Below, piece by piece: positions 1 to 5,078 of a DNA stretch of 13,028 bases. The position numbers and the translations under genes were made by a program. Each line of letters opens with the position of its first letter. The first letter of the stretch is position 1. Source of the stretch: Patescibacteria group bacterium UBA1372 (GTDB taxonomy: Bacteria > Patescibacteriota > Microgenomatia > UBA12405); the NCBI GenBank assembly GCA_002306295.1, contig DBRI01000012.1:964-13991 (forward strand), written 5' to 3'. Below the pieces are notes generated by a model that worked only from the letters and a program-made list of their open reading frames with translations, had not been told where the DNA came from and did not search any database.

Positions 1-512
1 TTTTCCAGTTCGAGATGAAAGGAGAGGTTGGTAAAAAAGATATCCTTGATTTTGGGTGTAATTAAAAGAGATTTGAGATTGAATTTGGGCTCTTGATTTA
101 GATTGGTTGAAGCAGAAATTAGAACGTGGGCGCCAATGCGGCCGGAGGCACCGGGGTTGTCAGTTGAAGTTTGATCAATTTGGTTAATAAAAAAGGTGAA
201 GTAGGCATCCTTCTCAGGAGCATCCTTACTAATAACAGCTTTGAGAATAATTTGACGATCAGAATTTGGCGGAAGTAAGAAATCCTGACTGAGATTAAGA
301 TCGGAGTTGAGGAGACTGAAGGAGATATGAGGGTTGGTTTGATCCAGATATTGGATTGAAGAAAGACTATCCTGGGGAATCCATTCTGAGACAGAAGTGT
401 TAAGGTAAACAGCTTGATTACTAAGGTTTCTAACCTGATAGGCTTGGGTGAAGGAAGTACCTGGTTTTATGGCTATTTCGGTTTGAGGTGGAGAAATAGA
501 TAGATTAAACAT
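1..512 (-). CDS. DUF916-like (WxL-interacting / fimbrial-chaperone-like) protein, C-terminus beyond window
   Basis: The - strand is open from ATG at 512 to the left edge, about 170 codons with no stop. The translation begins MFNLSISPPQTEIAIKPG and continues with FTQAYQVRNLSNQAVYL, then NSDRQIILKAVISKDAPEKD. This pattern of an early 'SPP..EI.i.PG..f...y.V.N' strand followed by 'P....i.l.v....' matches the Ig-like N-terminal domain of DUF916 proteins, which pair with WxL-type surface proteins. The neighbour upstream on the same strand (1042-1803) is such a secreted beta-rich protein, which supports the pairing. No signal peptide is visible: the frame closes at a TAA at 534-536, eight codons before the ATG, and the transposase gene starts right there. 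The family call rests on pattern recognition. That the reading frame is a real gene is much surer than its function. Confidence 0.6.
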   Translation of the reverse strand, partial: MFNLSISPPQTEIAIKPGTSFTQAYQVRNLSNQAVYLNTSVSEWIPQDSLSSIQYLDQTNPHISFSLLNSDLNLSQDFLLPPNSDRQIILKAVISKDAPEKDAYFTFFINQIDQTSTDNPGASGRIGAHVLISASTNLNQEPKFNLKSLLITPKIKDIFFTNLSFHLELE

Positions 513-536
513 GTTTAGTAATTCTATAATGATTTA

Positions 537-1064
537 TTGAAAGAACATAATCGTAGATCAATTAGGTTGAGGGATTTTGATTATAGTCAGGAAAGGTTTT
601 ATTTTGTAACCATATGTTCATATAAAGGGAAAGAAGTATTTGGAAGTTTTCATAAGGAAAATATCGAATTGTCAGATTTAGGAAAGTTAATAGATAATTG
701 TTTGAAAGATTTGGAAAATAAATTTGAAATTGTTTTAGATAAATATGTGGTAATGCCAAACCATATTCATTTGATTATCCAAATTGTAGGGGAGAATCAT
801 GATTCGCCCAAAATGGGGGAAAGGGCGATTCGTGAATCGCCCGTACAGATTGGCAAAAGATCGTTATTATCAAAGATAATTGGTTTTTTAAAAGCAGATG
901 TTTCAAGAAAGTTTGGAATGAGAGTATGGCATAGAAATTATTATGATCGAGTTGTGAGAAATAGAATGGAATTGGAGAGAATAAGGGAATATATAATAGA
1001 AAATCCAAAAAATTGGCATAGAGATAGAAATAATATAAAAATTAATAGTTGGGTACGGCGGTAA
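537..1064 (+). CDS. REP-associated tyrosine transposase (RAYT, Y1/HUH family)
   Basis: This 175-aa single-strand DNA transposase of the TnpA_REP type would nick and join hairpin (REP) DNA through a phosphotyrosine. The HUH motif is visible as MPNHIHL (H76, H78), with FYFVTICSYKG near the N-terminus. The C-terminal block has WHRNYYDRVVRN and REYIIENPKNW, where Y152 is the likely catalytic tyrosine. No TnpB partner is present. It starts at TTG, as does the second RAYT gene at 3523. Residues 84-104 are encoded by an inverted pair of palindromes (786-846) inserted between the HUH region and the C-terminal helices. The gene runs opposite to the surface-protein genes on both sides. Its last 23 nt overlap the 3' end of the gene at 1042-1803, so the tail INSWVRR is probably antisense to that gene rather than native RAYT sequence. 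Confidence 0.9.
   Translation: MKEHNRRSIRLRDFDYSQERFYFVTICSYKGKEVFGSFHKENIELSDLGKLIDNCLKDLENKFEIVLDKYVVMPNHIHLIIQIVGENHDSPKMGERAIRESPVQIGKRSLLSKIIGFLKADVSRKFGMRVWHRNYYDRVVRNRMELERIREYIIENPKNWHRDRNNIKINSWVRR
786..846 (+). repeat. REPIN-like inverted palindrome doublet inside RAYT gene 1 (61 bp)
   Basis: GTAG at 786-789 is followed by an imperfect palindrome centred on AATCATGATT (to 809), a short A/G linker, the palindrome GGGCGATTCGTGAATCGCCC (823-842) and GTAC at 843-846. It is read in frame as part of the transposase (GENHDSPKMGERAIRESPV). By eye it matches the 61-bp element at 5007-5067 at all but four positions. The layout, two hairpins in inverted orientation with a tetranucleotide at each outer foot, is that of REPINs mobilised by RAYT enzymes. 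Confidence 0.85.
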
Positions 1065-1803
1065 AAGTAATGGTATTTTGATAGTTACCACTGGATTGGA
1101 GAGGGGAAATGTTGGCTTTGTAGGTGATTTGGGCTGATCTGTCTTTGACTGAGACGGTTTCAGACATAATCACTTGGGCAGTTTCACTAAGCTCATAATT
1201 GGCAAATTGACGGAAATGGTCGGTTGTAGGGAAATATTGTGAAGTGCCAATACCAGTGGGGTTGGTATCGTTTAGACCAACCGCGTTTAAACCAAAACCG
1301 TAGGTGGTGGTTTGGGTCCAAAGGCCTTCAACTGATTCTGAACAAGTGGAAGAGTCGCAAGTTGTATCGGGAATGGTGTAGCCTGATAAATTTTCGAGGG
1401 AATGGTTTTGGTGAGCGTAGATTTGGTAACCTTGGCCTACGGGAGAAGTGATAGTAATAATGTTAGTGTCGGTGACTGGTGATTCAGGAATAAGGGTACC
1501 AAGATCAATTGATAGATCGTCAATTGAGAAAGAAAATTCGGTTAGAGTGTCGTGGATATATTGAAAACCAGATTTTAGGATAAAAGTGGAACCATCGTAT
1601 TGGCCAGGAGCGTTTTGACCAACTGTGTCGGTTAGGTTAAAGGAATCAGAAGTTTTTCTGCCGCCAGTCATGTTGAGATTTCCCATTTCGATAATGTAGG
1701 AATCGGAATCAAATCTTTGGGCTACAATAGATTTAAGATTTAAGAAGTAAGATGTAAGAATAAAACAGGATGTAAGAAATAAGAAATAAGATTTATGAAT
1801 CAT
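1042..1803 (-). CDS. Secreted beta-rich surface protein, WxL-like
   Basis: The 253-aa product is probably exported. An N-terminal hydrophobic segment (about residues 5-22) ends in SIVAQ, a plausible signal-peptidase site. The next block, GNLNMTGGRKTSDSFNL...TVGQNAPGQYDGSTFILKSGFQYI, is a layout I associate with secreted proteins of these lineages. The C-terminal half is rich in S, T, N and aromatic residues and ends with ISPLQSSGNYQNTITFTAVP, which resembles the last strands of a WxL domain, although no W-x-L is seen. Two Cys in DTTCDSSTCSE could form a disulfide. The start overlaps the upstream gene's stop as ATGA (1800-1803), and a DUF916-like gene follows on the same strand beyond a RAYT insertion. 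The signal peptide is encoded by a degenerate heptamer repeat (1731-1797). Exported character is fairly sure, the WxL assignment tentative. Confidence 0.65.
   Translation of the reverse strand: MIHKSYFLFLTSCFILTSYFLNLKSIVAQRFDSDSYIIEMGNLNMTGGRKTSDSFNLTDTVGQNAPGQYDGSTFILKSGFQYIHDTLTEFSFSIDDLSIDLGTLIPESPVTDTNIITITSPVGQGYQIYAHQNHSLENLSGYTIPDTTCDSSTCSESVEGLWTQTTTYGFGLNAVGLNDTNPTGIGTSQYFPTTDHFRQFANYELSETAQVIMSETVSVKDRSAQITYKANISPLQSSGNYQNTITFTAVPNY
1731..1797 (-). repeat. Degenerate 7-bp tandem repeat encoding a signal peptide
   Basis: On the + strand the units are ATTTAAG twice, AAGTAAG, ATGTAAG, an 11-nt irregular unit (1759-1769), ATGTAAG, AAATAAG twice and ATTTATG. Read on the - strand in frame, they supply the hydrophobic Y/F/L/I/T/S stretch of the secreted protein's signal peptide. 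The same heptamer family recurs at 2181-2208 and inside leuS at 6590-6624. Confidence 0.8.
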
Positions 1804-2204
1804 GAATTTAGAAATGATTTAGATTTTTTAATTAAACCTTGGAGTAGCTTGTGTACTGTATTGGCCTGTTCATATGCTTGGTTAAAATCAATCATATTTA
1901 GATATCCAATGTCTTTACTTATTATCAATTGATTTTTAACTTCTGTTAGTGATCCTTGAGCTAAATAGTAAAACTGGATTTTTTCTTTGATGGTTTGCCT
2001 ACCGAAACCTTCAGCTATGTTACTGGTTATAGAAACAACGGCTCTTCTGATTTGATCAATTAGAGAATATATTTCTTGTTTTGAAAAAGAATTGGTAATT
2101 GCATAAATTTGGATTACTAATTTGTGACCTTCTTGCCAGACAATTAAATCCGTGAATTGTGTTATTGAATTGTTTTTATTCATAAATCTTAAATCATAAA
2201 TCAT
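1800..2204 (-). CDS. Four-helix-bundle protein, 23S rRNA intervening-sequence (IVS) family
   Basis: The 134-aa product carries the family signature FTDLIVWQEGHKLVIQIYAIT, then QIRRAVVSITSNIAEGFGR and LAQGSLTEVKNQL, spread over four amphipathic helices. Relatives are encoded in intervening sequences of some 23S rRNAs or stand alone, and the fold is shared with Avd of diversity-generating retroelements. The cellular role is unknown, and no rRNA or reverse transcriptase lies nearby. The start at 2204 forms an ATGA overlap with the upstream gene's stop, and the stop forms ATGA with the next gene at 1803, so it sits as a tight cassette in the operon. A second in-frame ATG at 2183 (MNKNNSITQF) fits the family's usual N-terminus better, because the extra residues MIYDLRF come from a heptamer repeat. 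Family membership is sure; the start is not. Confidence 0.88.
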   Translation of the reverse strand: MIYDLRFMNKNNSITQFTDLIVWQEGHKLVIQIYAITNSFSKQEIYSLIDQIRRAVVSITSNIAEGFGRQTIKEKIQFYYLAQGSLTEVKNQLIISKDIGYLNMIDFNQAYEQANTVHKLLQGLIKKSKSFLNS

Positions 2205-2208
2205 AAAT
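2181..2208 (-). repeat. 7-bp tandem repeat at a stop/start junction
   Basis: Four perfectly phased units on the + strand: CATAAAT, CTTAAAT, CATAAAT, CATAAAT. Both the stop of the membrane-protein gene (2201-2203) and the possible starts of the four-helix-bundle gene (2204, 2183) lie inside the array, with a third ATG out of frame at 2197-2199. A change in unit number would alter the overlap. Confidence 0.8.
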
Positions 2209-2887
2209 CTTGATTTGATTCATCAGTTTTGGTATCAATGTCAGTGGCTAGAGTAGAGGCGGACTTGAGAAGGGTTTTGGCTTGAGATTTGATTGATTTT
2301 AAAGGTTTTTTTTGAGAATAGCTTAGGCTCGGATTACTTAGAAGCTGAGAAGTACTATCGATAATTGAGTTGAGTCTGTGTTTTAAGATTAGGGAAAACC
2401 AAAGGAAAAATTTAGTTTCGTGGTGGTGAATTTGATCGTCGTCAAGTTCGATTTGGATTTGTTTGTGAAGATTGTCTTGGTAGAGCTTACCAATATAGTG
2501 GGCCAGGGGAGTAATAAAGGGAATTGATATTAGAGTTAAGGCTGATTGGAAAGAGTTAAGTGAATTTATAAGGAATAGGGTAAAAATTAGGGAGTAGGCT
2601 AGAGTAACATAGGGAGGATTTAGAGAAGCCAGAGTGAAGATGAAAAAGTAGGTAAGAAAGAAGACCGGTGAAGAAAGACCTCCGGTGGAAAAGATAATTG
2701 TGCTAATTAAAAAAGACATAGCAGTAAGAGATAACCTTTTTTGGTTTAGGGAAATAAAAATGGTGACAATTGAAATCAGAGCGACAACTTGGGCAGTATA
2801 GGATAAAAAACCCGGAAAGAAGATAAAGGCAGACGATAGTAAAGGGCCAAGACTTAGTTTTAAAATTTGGCTAATTTGTTTGTTCAT
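2201..2887 (-). CDS. Membrane sensor-like protein with histidine-kinase-type dimerisation helix but no ATPase domain
   Basis: The 228-aa product starts MNKQISQILK at ATG 2887. An upstream in-frame ATG (3064) would overlap comEA antisense and adds an unlikely polar stretch. About five hydrophobic segments span residues 11-130 and include STGGLSSPVFFLTYFF, a pattern seen in the multi-TM input domains of sensor kinases. A short charged region follows, then LKHRLNSIIDSTSQLL and SQKKPLKSIKSQAKTLLKSA. These two predicted helices resemble a kinase DHp domain, with H170 where the phospho-accepting His would be (H-R-L-N rather than H-E-L-R). The protein ends there, with no HATPase domain. A -10-like TACAAT lies 6 nt before the ATG. 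The membrane topology is solid; the kinase-like reading is inference. It leads the - strand operon. Confidence 0.6.
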   Translation of the reverse strand: MNKQISQILKLSLGPLLSSAFIFFPGFLSYTAQVVALISIVTIFISLNQKRLSLTAMSFLISTIIFSTGGLSSPVFFLTYFFIFTLASLNPPYVTLAYSLIFTLFLINSLNSFQSALTLISIPFITPLAHYIGKLYQDNLHKQIQIELDDDQIHHHETKFFLWFSLILKHRLNSIIDSTSQLLSNPSLSYSQKKPLKSIKSQAKTLLKSASTLATDIDTKTDESNQDL

Positions 2888-2908
2888 TAATTCATTGTAA
2901 ACTTTTTT
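2888..2908. promoter_or_regulatory. Divergent, overlapping -10 boxes for leaderless transcripts
   Basis: Only 21 nt separate the - strand ATG (2887) and the + strand GTG (2909). On the - strand TACAAT (2899-2894) ends 6 nt before the ATG. On the + strand TAAACT (2898-2903) ends 5 nt before the GTG. The two boxes overlap by 2 nt, so the transcripts may compete. No good -35 or Shine-Dalgarno is seen for either. Confidence 0.45.
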
Positions 2909-3526
2909 GTGACTAAGAAAAAGCTGACATGGGTGGATGCTGTTTTGGGATTGGGTTTGGCTATGATTATCGGAGGGTTGGCATTGGCGGTCCGGGATGG
3001 GATGTGGAAAAGAGAAGATATAAAGCTGATACGGGAAGGGGCGATTCATGAATCGCCCGTACAAATAGATTCTAAAGTATATATTGATATGTCTGGGGCA
3101 GTAGTAAATCCAGGAGTGTATGAATTGAAAGAGGGAGATAGGGTGATAGACGTTTTGAAAGAGTGTGGAGGTTTGTCAGTGGAAGCTGATAGACAGTGGG
3201 TGGAACAAAATATAAACAGAGCCAGACCAATAAAGGATGGAGAAAAGATATATATCCCCAAGGTTGGGGAGGTAGGGGCGATTCATGAATCGCCCTTACA
3301 AACGGAGATTCTGGGCATTTCTGATAATATAAACGAATTGGTAAATATAAATAGGGCTACGGTGGCTGAATTGGATAAACTGCCTGGGGTGGGTCCGGCA
3401 ATTGCCCAAAGAATAATAGATTATAGGCAGGAAAAAGGTGGATTTGTAAGTGTAGAAGAGATAAAGCTGGTATCGGGGATTGGAGATAAGATGTTTGAGA
3501 ATATTAAAGATTTAATCGAAATTTGA
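2909..3526 (+). CDS. comEA: ComEA-like competence DNA receptor
   Basis: The 205-aa membrane-anchored protein would bind incoming double-stranded DNA at the cell surface and pass it to ComEC. A single N-terminal transmembrane helix spans about residues 10-28. An SLBB domain (56-118) has VYIDMSGAVVNPGVYELKEG. A helix-hairpin-helix pair (about 142-205) has VNINRATVAELDKLPGVGP and LVSGIGDKMFENI. This TM-SLBB-HhH order is typical of ComEA. It starts at GTG 2909, since no ATG fits, and its stop overlaps the next start as TTGA (3523-3526). Two palindromic REP-like units are translated as GAIHESPVQ (44-52) and GAIHESPLQ (123-131), exactly in the linkers before and after the SLBB domain. The comEC genes follow after a RAYT gene, so the operon role in DNA uptake is clear. 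Confidence 0.93.
   Translation: MTKKKLTWVDAVLGLGLAMIIGGLALAVRDGMWKREDIKLIREGAIHESPVQIDSKVYIDMSGAVVNPGVYELKEGDRVIDVLKECGGLSVEADRQWVEQNINRARPIKDGEKIYIPKVGEVGAIHESPLQTEILGISDNINELVNINRATVAELDKLPGVGPAIAQRIIDYRQEKGGFVSVEEIKLVSGIGDKMFENIKDLIEI
3039..3062 (+). repeat. REP-like unit in comEA, TM-to-SLBB linker
   Basis: A perfect 20-bp palindrome, GGGCGATTCATGAATCGCCC (3039-3058), is followed by GTAC. The preceding GGGAAG resembles the linker of the doublets at 786 and 5007, so it looks like a solo right half. It is translated in frame as AIHESPV. Confidence 0.85.
3272..3299 (+). repeat. REP-like unit in comEA, SLBB-to-HhH linker
   Basis: GTAG (3272-3275), the same 20-bp palindrome GGGCGATTCATGAATCGCCC (3276-3295), then TTAC. 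It is identical in stem to the unit at 3039 but carries the left GTAG and a variant right foot (TTAC instead of GTAC). It is translated as VGAIHESPLQ. Confidence 0.85.
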
Positions 3527-4065
3527 AAAATCGCAAGTTAAACAGAAGAAATGATTGGAATTATGATAAGCCAGGTTGGTATTTTATTACGGTGTGTAGT
3601 GAGGATAAGGGTGATATTTTTGGTGTGGTTAAAAATAATAAAATTATTGTAAATAAATGTGGGGCGGTGGTTGGTAACAAGATTGGCGAAATTAAAAATC
3701 ATTTTATTGATTTGAATGTGGATGATTATGTGATTATGCCTAATCATGTTCATTTGTTGATATGGGTTAAATTTTCAGTAGGGAACGCATATATGCATTC
3801 CAAAAATGGCAAAGAGGTGAATCGAAATTGGGAGAGGAACGCATATATGCGTTCCGTACTGCCTGTTAAAAGGTCGGATATGTTGATTCCGAAGGTGATA
3901 CAAAATTTTAAAGCAGCGGTTTCAAGAGAATTGGAGGTGAGAATATGGCAAAAATCATATCATGATGAAATTGTAAGAAATAAGGAGATGTTGGAAAGAA
4001 TTAGAAAATATATTAAGGATAATCCGAAAAATTGGAATAGCGATAAAAATAATCCAAATTTATGA
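3523..4065 (+). CDS. REP-associated tyrosine transposase (RAYT), nested in the competence operon
   Basis: A 180-aa Y1/HUH transposase of the same family as the gene at 537 but clearly diverged from it. Motifs: WYFITVCSEDKG near the N-terminus, MPNHVHLLIW (H75, H77), VRIWQKSYHDEIVRNKEML, and RKYIKDNPKNW with Y163 the likely catalytic tyrosine. It begins at TTG, overlapping the comEA stop (TTGA), and its TGA overlaps the comEC ATG (ATGA), so it is translationally coupled on both sides with no spare bases. Residues 86-112 are encoded by an inverted doublet of 20-bp palindromes (3778-3859), at nearly the same place as the doublet in the other RAYT gene (codon 84 there, codon 86 here) but with an unrelated stem sequence. 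Only comEC and its hydrolase follow; no TnpB is present. Confidence 0.9.
   Translation: MKNRKLNRRNDWNYDKPGWYFITVCSEDKGDIFGVVKNNKIIVNKCGAVVGNKIGEIKNHFIDLNVDDYVIMPNHVHLLIWVKFSVGNAYMHSKNGKEVNRNWERNAYMRSVLPVKRSDMLIPKVIQNFKAAVSRELEVRIWQKSYHDEIVRNKEMLERIRKYIKDNPKNWNSDKNNPNL
3778..3859 (+). repeat. REPIN-like inverted palindrome doublet inside RAYT gene 2 (82 bp)
   Basis: GTAG (3778-3781), an almost perfect palindrome GGAACGCATATATGCATTCC (3782-3801), a 34-nt linker, a perfect palindrome GGAACGCATATATGCGTTCC (3836-3855), then GTAC (3856-3859). The format matches the doublets at 786 and 5007, but the stem is a different sequence and the linker is longer. It is read in frame as GNAYMHS...RNAYMRSV. 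Confidence 0.85.
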
Positions 4066-5078
4066 AACACAATTGGCAGAAGAATTTGGGATTTGGGGTA
4101 ATGGTATTGGTGGTATTTTTGTTATACAAGTTTTTAGATAAGGATAGTTTGATAGTTTTTATAAAACAGGCATTACCAGCTGATGTTGGTGGTTTGTTTT
4201 TGGGAATTGTGATGGGTGATAAGAGTGCATTAACCAAAAATTGGTATGAAATATTTAGACAGGCTGGAGTATTGCATGTGGTGGTGGCGTCGGGAATAAA
4301 TTTAAGTATATTGGCAAAAATTGTAATCGATGGCATGGCAGGGATAGTAGGTAGGAAAAGAGCAATAGTGTTGGGTATGATGTTGGTAGGGGTGTATATA
4401 AAGTTAATTGGTTTTGAAGCACCAATGGCCAGAGCTTTTATTATTTTTATAATTTTTTATTGGGCTCAATTTTTGGGTAGACGATTTAATTTGGTGACAG
4501 CAATAATTATGATGTTGTTTGTATTATTAATAGTAGATTTGGATATTTTTAAAGAGGTATCCTTTTGGTTGAGTCTGGTGGCATTTGTGGCAGTGGCTAG
4601 CTTTAGCGAAATAAAAAATAAATTTTTTAAAAAGAAGAAAGGAAGGACAGGTCTAGACCTGTCCGTACTGGCTGTGTTTGGATTGAATATTTGGATAAGT
4701 TTGTGGATTTGGCCAATTACTGCAAAGGTATTTGGGGAAATAAATTGGTTGTCTATTTTTATTAATCCACTGTTGTTGTTTGGGGTAGAAGCAATATTTT
4801 GTTTGGGGATATTAATAATGCCTATATATATAGTATGGCCATGGGTAGCTAAAAGTTTGTTGATGTTGGCAATATCGTTTTTGGAATATTTTTTAGTAGT
4901 AACTAGGTTTGTGGACGGATTGAATATAGGAGTATTTGAGATTGGAGTAAATTGGATAATAATGATTGGTTGGTATTTAATTTTATTTTGGTTTTTAGTA
5001 AAAAATGTAGGGGCGAATCATGATTCGCCCAAAAAAGGGGAAAGGGCGATTTGTGAATCGCCCGTACAAGATAAATGA
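4062..5078 (+). CDS. comEC: ComEC/Rec2 membrane channel domain (split form)
   Basis: The 338-aa polytopic protein would carry one DNA strand across the inner membrane during natural transformation. The Competence-domain signature is LFLGIVMGDKSAL (46-57) and FRQAGVLHVVVASGINLSIL (65-84), followed by GFEAPMARAF and about eight hydrophobic segments. The N-terminal OB-fold domain of full-length ComEC is missing and the hydrolase domain is a separate gene, which overlaps this one by ATGA at 5075-5078. Two repeats are translated inside it. A 20-bp palindrome gives GRTGLDLSV (194-202) in the basic, probably cytoplasmic loop after KNKFFKKKK. A 61-bp doublet gives almost the whole C-terminal tail (about 316-336). 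The tail follows the last hydrophobic segment, so the native protein probably ended near residue 315. Confidence 0.92.
   Translation: MKHNWQKNLGFGVMVLVVFLLYKFLDKDSLIVFIKQALPADVGGLFLGIVMGDKSALTKNWYEIFRQAGVLHVVVASGINLSILAKIVIDGMAGIVGRKRAIVLGMMLVGVYIKLIGFEAPMARAFIIFIIFYWAQFLGRRFNLVTAIIMMLFVLLIVDLDIFKEVSFWLSLVAFVAVASFSEIKNKFFKKKKGRTGLDLSVLAVFGLNIWISLWIWPITAKVFGEINWLSIFINPLLLFGVEAIFCLGILIMPIYIVWPWVAKSLLMLAISFLEYFLVVTRFVDGLNIGVFEIGVNWIIMIGWYLILFWFLVKNVGANHDSPKKGERAICESPVQDK
4645..4668 (+). repeat. REP-like unit with a third stem sequence, in comEC
   Basis: A perfect 20-bp palindrome, GGACAGGTCTAGACCTGTCC (4645-4664), is followed by GTAC and then TG, the same right foot as in RAYT gene 2. It is translated as RTGLDLSV in the same phase (GTA codon) as the other copies. 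Confidence 0.8.
5007..5067 (+). repeat. REPIN-like inverted doublet at the 3' end of comEC (61 bp)
   Basis: GTAG (5007-5010), a left palindrome centred on AATCATGATT (to 5030), an A/G linker, GGGCGATTTGTGAATCGCCC (5044-5063) and GTAC (5064-5067). It is near-identical to 786-846 in sequence and identical in length. It encodes the last ~20 residues of ComEC and ends 7 nt before the next start codon. Confidence 0.85.

Noticed and set aside
1239..1451. 70-codon + strand frame over the WxL-like gene
   Set aside because: It is a shadow of the - strand coding sequence, and the - strand frame has the better protein features.
1800..2204. Four-helix-bundle protein as Avd of a diversity-generating retroelement
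   Set aside because: No reverse transcriptase, template repeat or variable target gene is visible in the window.
1731..2208. Heptamer arrays as a CRISPR array
   Set aside because: Units are 7 bp, contiguous and without spacers, and no cas genes are present.
2201..3064. Longer 287-codon version of the membrane protein starting at 3064
   Set aside because: The extra 59 residues are antisense to comEA, polar and proline/histidine-rich, and a -10-like box sits right before the ATG at 2887.
537..4065. Transposase genes as complete IS200/IS605 insertion sequences
   Set aside because: No TnpB, no clear element ends, and the proteins fit the RAYT type, which is usually single-copy and acts on REPs.
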